From Candidatus Omnitrophota bacterium (GTDB taxonomy: Bacteria > Omnitrophota > Gorgyraeia > Gygaellales > Profunditerraquicolaceae), in contig JAUYDQ010000084.1 in the NCBI GenBank assembly GCA_030691725.1, positions 1-15,805 on the forward strand: a DNA stretch of 15,805 nt. Direction: 5' to 3'. Each line of letters starts with the position of its first letter. Within the stretch, counting starts at the first letter, position 1. A program made the position numbers and the translations under genes. This document shows, piece after piece, positions 14,546 through 15,805 of this stretch. The notes beneath the pieces were generated by a model. That model had not been told where the DNA came from, did not search any database, and saw only the letters and a list, made by a program, of their open reading frames with translations.

Positions 14546-14554
14546 TGTTATAAT
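14546..14554 (+). promoter_or_regulatory. Extended -10 promoter before the HTH gene
   Basis: TGTTATAAT at 14546-14554 contains a consensus TATAAT with the TG of an extended -10 element, in an AT-rich gap of 133 bases between the lipoyl gene and the HTH gene. No good -35 stands at 17-base spacing; the nearest TTGAAA (14510-14515) is 33 bases away. Transcription would begin near 14561, leaving a leader of about 24 bases. This suggests a new transcription unit for the last two genes. The remainder of the gap holds no other clear signal, and no terminator for the upstream operon. Confidence 0.5.
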
Positions 14555-14584
14555 TATTGTAACTATGCATAGATTAAGCTAAAT

Positions 14585-14809
14585 ATGCCTAAAGAGAAAG
14601 AGATATTAACAACCAAAGAGGTTGCTGAGTATTTGAATATCCACCCCCTTACTGTTCATAGATATGCGCGGGAAGGCAAAATCCCTGCGTTTAAAATCGG
14701 CACAGACTGGCGATTCCATAAGAAATACCTAGAGAAATGGATTAAACAAAAATTGATTTATAATGTTCAGAGTAAAGAGAGAAAGAAATCAGCTCTTGAT
14801 AAAACTTAA
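14585..14809 (+). CDS. Small excisionase-type helix-turn-helix DNA-binding protein
   Basis: The 74-residue protein is a MerR-like winged helix of the excisionase/HTH_17 family: LTTKEVAEYLNIHPLTVHRYAREGKIPAFKIG at residues 8-39 is the helix-turn-helix and wing, and WRFHKKYLEKWI follows as the final helix. A basic tail (QSKERKKSALDKT) ends it. Such proteins bind DNA as small regulators; despite the family name no integrase or phage gene is nearby, so a role in excision is not indicated. No strong Shine-Dalgarno precedes the ATG. It ends 5 bases before the glycosyltransferase start, so the two are probably co-transcribed, and it may regulate that gene or its own promoter. Confidence 0.85.
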   Translation: MPKEKEILTTKEVAEYLNIHPLTVHRYAREGKIPAFKIGTDWRFHKKYLEKWIKQKLIYNVQSKERKKSALDKT

Positions 14810-14814
14810 ACTTT

Positions 14815-15805
14815 ATGCCTGATAAGCCTAAACGCATAATTTTAATGTATATCTCGGAAGTTTCAGGGCACCATAGCGCTACCCTGGCGATTGAAAAAGC
14901 CCTAAGAATGTTACAGCCTAATGTAGAGACCCTCAATATCAATACCTTTAATTACACCAATCCTATTTCGGAAAAAGTTGTCAACCGTCTTTATATGGCA
15001 GTAATCAAAAGGACGCCGCAAATTTGGGACTATCTTTATGATAATCCCATTGTAGTAAAAAAAATAGAAAATATTAAAAAGACCATTCATAAATTTAACT
15101 CCCCAAAATTAAAAAACCTTTTTGATAAATTTAGACCGGACGCCGTTATCTGTACGCAAGCTTTTCCCTGCGGAATGGTAGCGGATTTTAAAATTACCTA
15201 TAATTCAGATATGCCTCTCGTTGCAGTGCTTACCGATTATATACCTCACTCCTACTGGATATATGACACAGTAAATTATTACATTACGCCATCGGATGAG
15301 GTAACTGGGCGTTTAATAAAGAAAGGCGTACCGGCGCATAAAATAAAGCCTTTAGGAATTCCTTTTGACCCTAAATTCAATGAAAATATTTTCAAAAACG
15401 AAGTCATGCGAAAACTTAATTTAAACCAGAACCTTCCTACCGTATTGATTATGGGAGGGGGCCAGGGGTTAGGCCCAATAAAAACGATCGTTAGATCTTT
15501 AGAAAAAGTAAGAAATGACTTCCAAGAATTAATCGTGACTGGAACGAATAAGAAGCTCTATAGATCTTTAAAAAGAAAAATAAAAAAATATAAGAAAAAG
15601 ACTTTGGTCTTTGAATACGTTGATAATATTAATGAGCTGATGAGCATCGCTAATATCATTATTACTAAACCAGGAGGCGTAACTACATCAGAGGCTTTAG
15701 CGAAAAAAATACCCATGATTATTATTAAACCTATACCCGGACAGGAAGAAAGTAATACTGCCTACCTAACCGAGAAGGGAGCTGCAATTAAGTTAGATAG
15801 GCCAA
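14815..15805 (+). CDS. MGDG synthase / processive diacylglycerol glycosyltransferase family (GT28), 3' truncated
   Basis: The open frame runs from the ATG at 14815 off the window end, giving 330 codons of an expected 370-400. The order of motifs fits the MGDG synthase/UgtP class, which adds galactose or glucose to diacylglycerol at the membrane: the N-terminal ILMYISEVSGHHSATLAIEKAL, LTDYIPHSYW at about 141-150 (the TD..PH..W acceptor region), a Gly-rich MGGGQGLGPI opening the C-terminal domain, and the nucleotide-sugar site KPGGVTTSEALAKKIPMII with PIPGQEESN. The first loop has SGHH where the family usually has GGGH. It is distinct from MurG in its N-terminal domain. Sugar donor and product cannot be read from sequence. 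It follows the HTH gene by 5 bases. Confidence 0.85.
   Translation, partial: MPDKPKRIILMYISEVSGHHSATLAIEKALRMLQPNVETLNINTFNYTNPISEKVVNRLYMAVIKRTPQIWDYLYDNPIVVKKIENIKKTIHKFNSPKLKNLFDKFRPDAVICTQAFPCGMVADFKITYNSDMPLVAVLTDYIPHSYWIYDTVNYYITPSDEVTGRLIKKGVPAHKIKPLGIPFDPKFNENIFKNEVMRKLNLNQNLPTVLIMGGGQGLGPIKTIVRSLEKVRNDFQELIVTGTNKKLYRSLKRKIKKYKKKTLVFEYVDNINELMSIANIIITKPGGVTTSEALAKKIPMIIIKPIPGQEESNTAYLTEKGAAIKLDRP

Noticed and set aside
14585..14809. HTH gene as a phage excisionase marking an integrated element
   Set aside because: No integrase, attachment-site repeat or phage gene is visible nearby; the family is widely used for ordinary regulators.

Overview
This is an AT-rich (roughly 40% GC by eye) bacterial chromosomal segment with every gene on the + strand, packed with 4-nt and 11-nt stop/start overlaps. 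Gene order secY-adk-map-infA-rpmJ-rpsM-rpsK-rpsD-rpoA-rplQ is the classic bacterial end of the spc operon plus the alpha operon. The style of the proteins, the mixture of central-metabolism genes with a PilT ATPase, the final MGDG-synthase-type glycosyltransferase next to a small excisionase-type HTH protein, and short palindromic repeats between genes make an uncultured lineage such as Candidatus Omnitrophota my best guess. That placement is inference; I cannot test it here.

Layout. 1-5993: secY (5' truncated by the window), adenylate kinase, methionine aminopeptidase, IF-1, L36, S13, S11, S4, RNA polymerase alpha and L17. 6010-8438: aspartate-type aminotransferase and a LeuC/aconitase-family large subunit. 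8575-9621: a PilT-like ATPase that splits the dehydratase large and small subunits and is translationally coupled to the small subunit. 9618-14126: LeuD-like small subunit, isocitrate dehydrogenase, malate dehydrogenase, dihydrolipoamide dehydrogenase and LipB. 14215-14451: a stand-alone 78-residue lipoyl domain. 14585-15805: a probable new transcription unit with an extended -10 promoter, a small HTH protein and a 3'-truncated MGDG synthase/diacylglycerol glycosyltransferase.

How the genes work together. The first block is the information-processing core. The second looks like an oxaloacetate/2-oxoglutarate supply module: aspartate aminotransferase and malate dehydrogenase meet at oxaloacetate, and the two-subunit hydro-lyase plus isocitrate dehydrogenase would run citrate to isocitrate to 2-oxoglutarate. 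The Lpd, LipB and lipoyl-domain genes supply parts of a 2-oxoacid dehydrogenase-type system, but no E1, no E2 catalytic domain, no citrate synthase and no leuA is present in the window. No clear rho-independent terminator separates the ribosomal block from the metabolic block.

Non-coding structure. No gap reaches 300 bases, but the larger gaps are unusually rich in inverted repeats: a heptad palindrome before rpsM, nested and partly mutually exclusive stems before rpoA, a three-hairpin element before pilT that shares a segment in inverted orientation with the rpoA element, and a hairpin before the lipoyl gene. The most striking item is inside lipB: a 54-nt in-frame insertion with perfect 12-bp inverted repeats, bounded by a 6-bp direct repeat, which looks like a palindromic mini-element that inserted into a coding gene. 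I found no tRNA, rRNA, CRISPR array, IS element or minus-strand gene.
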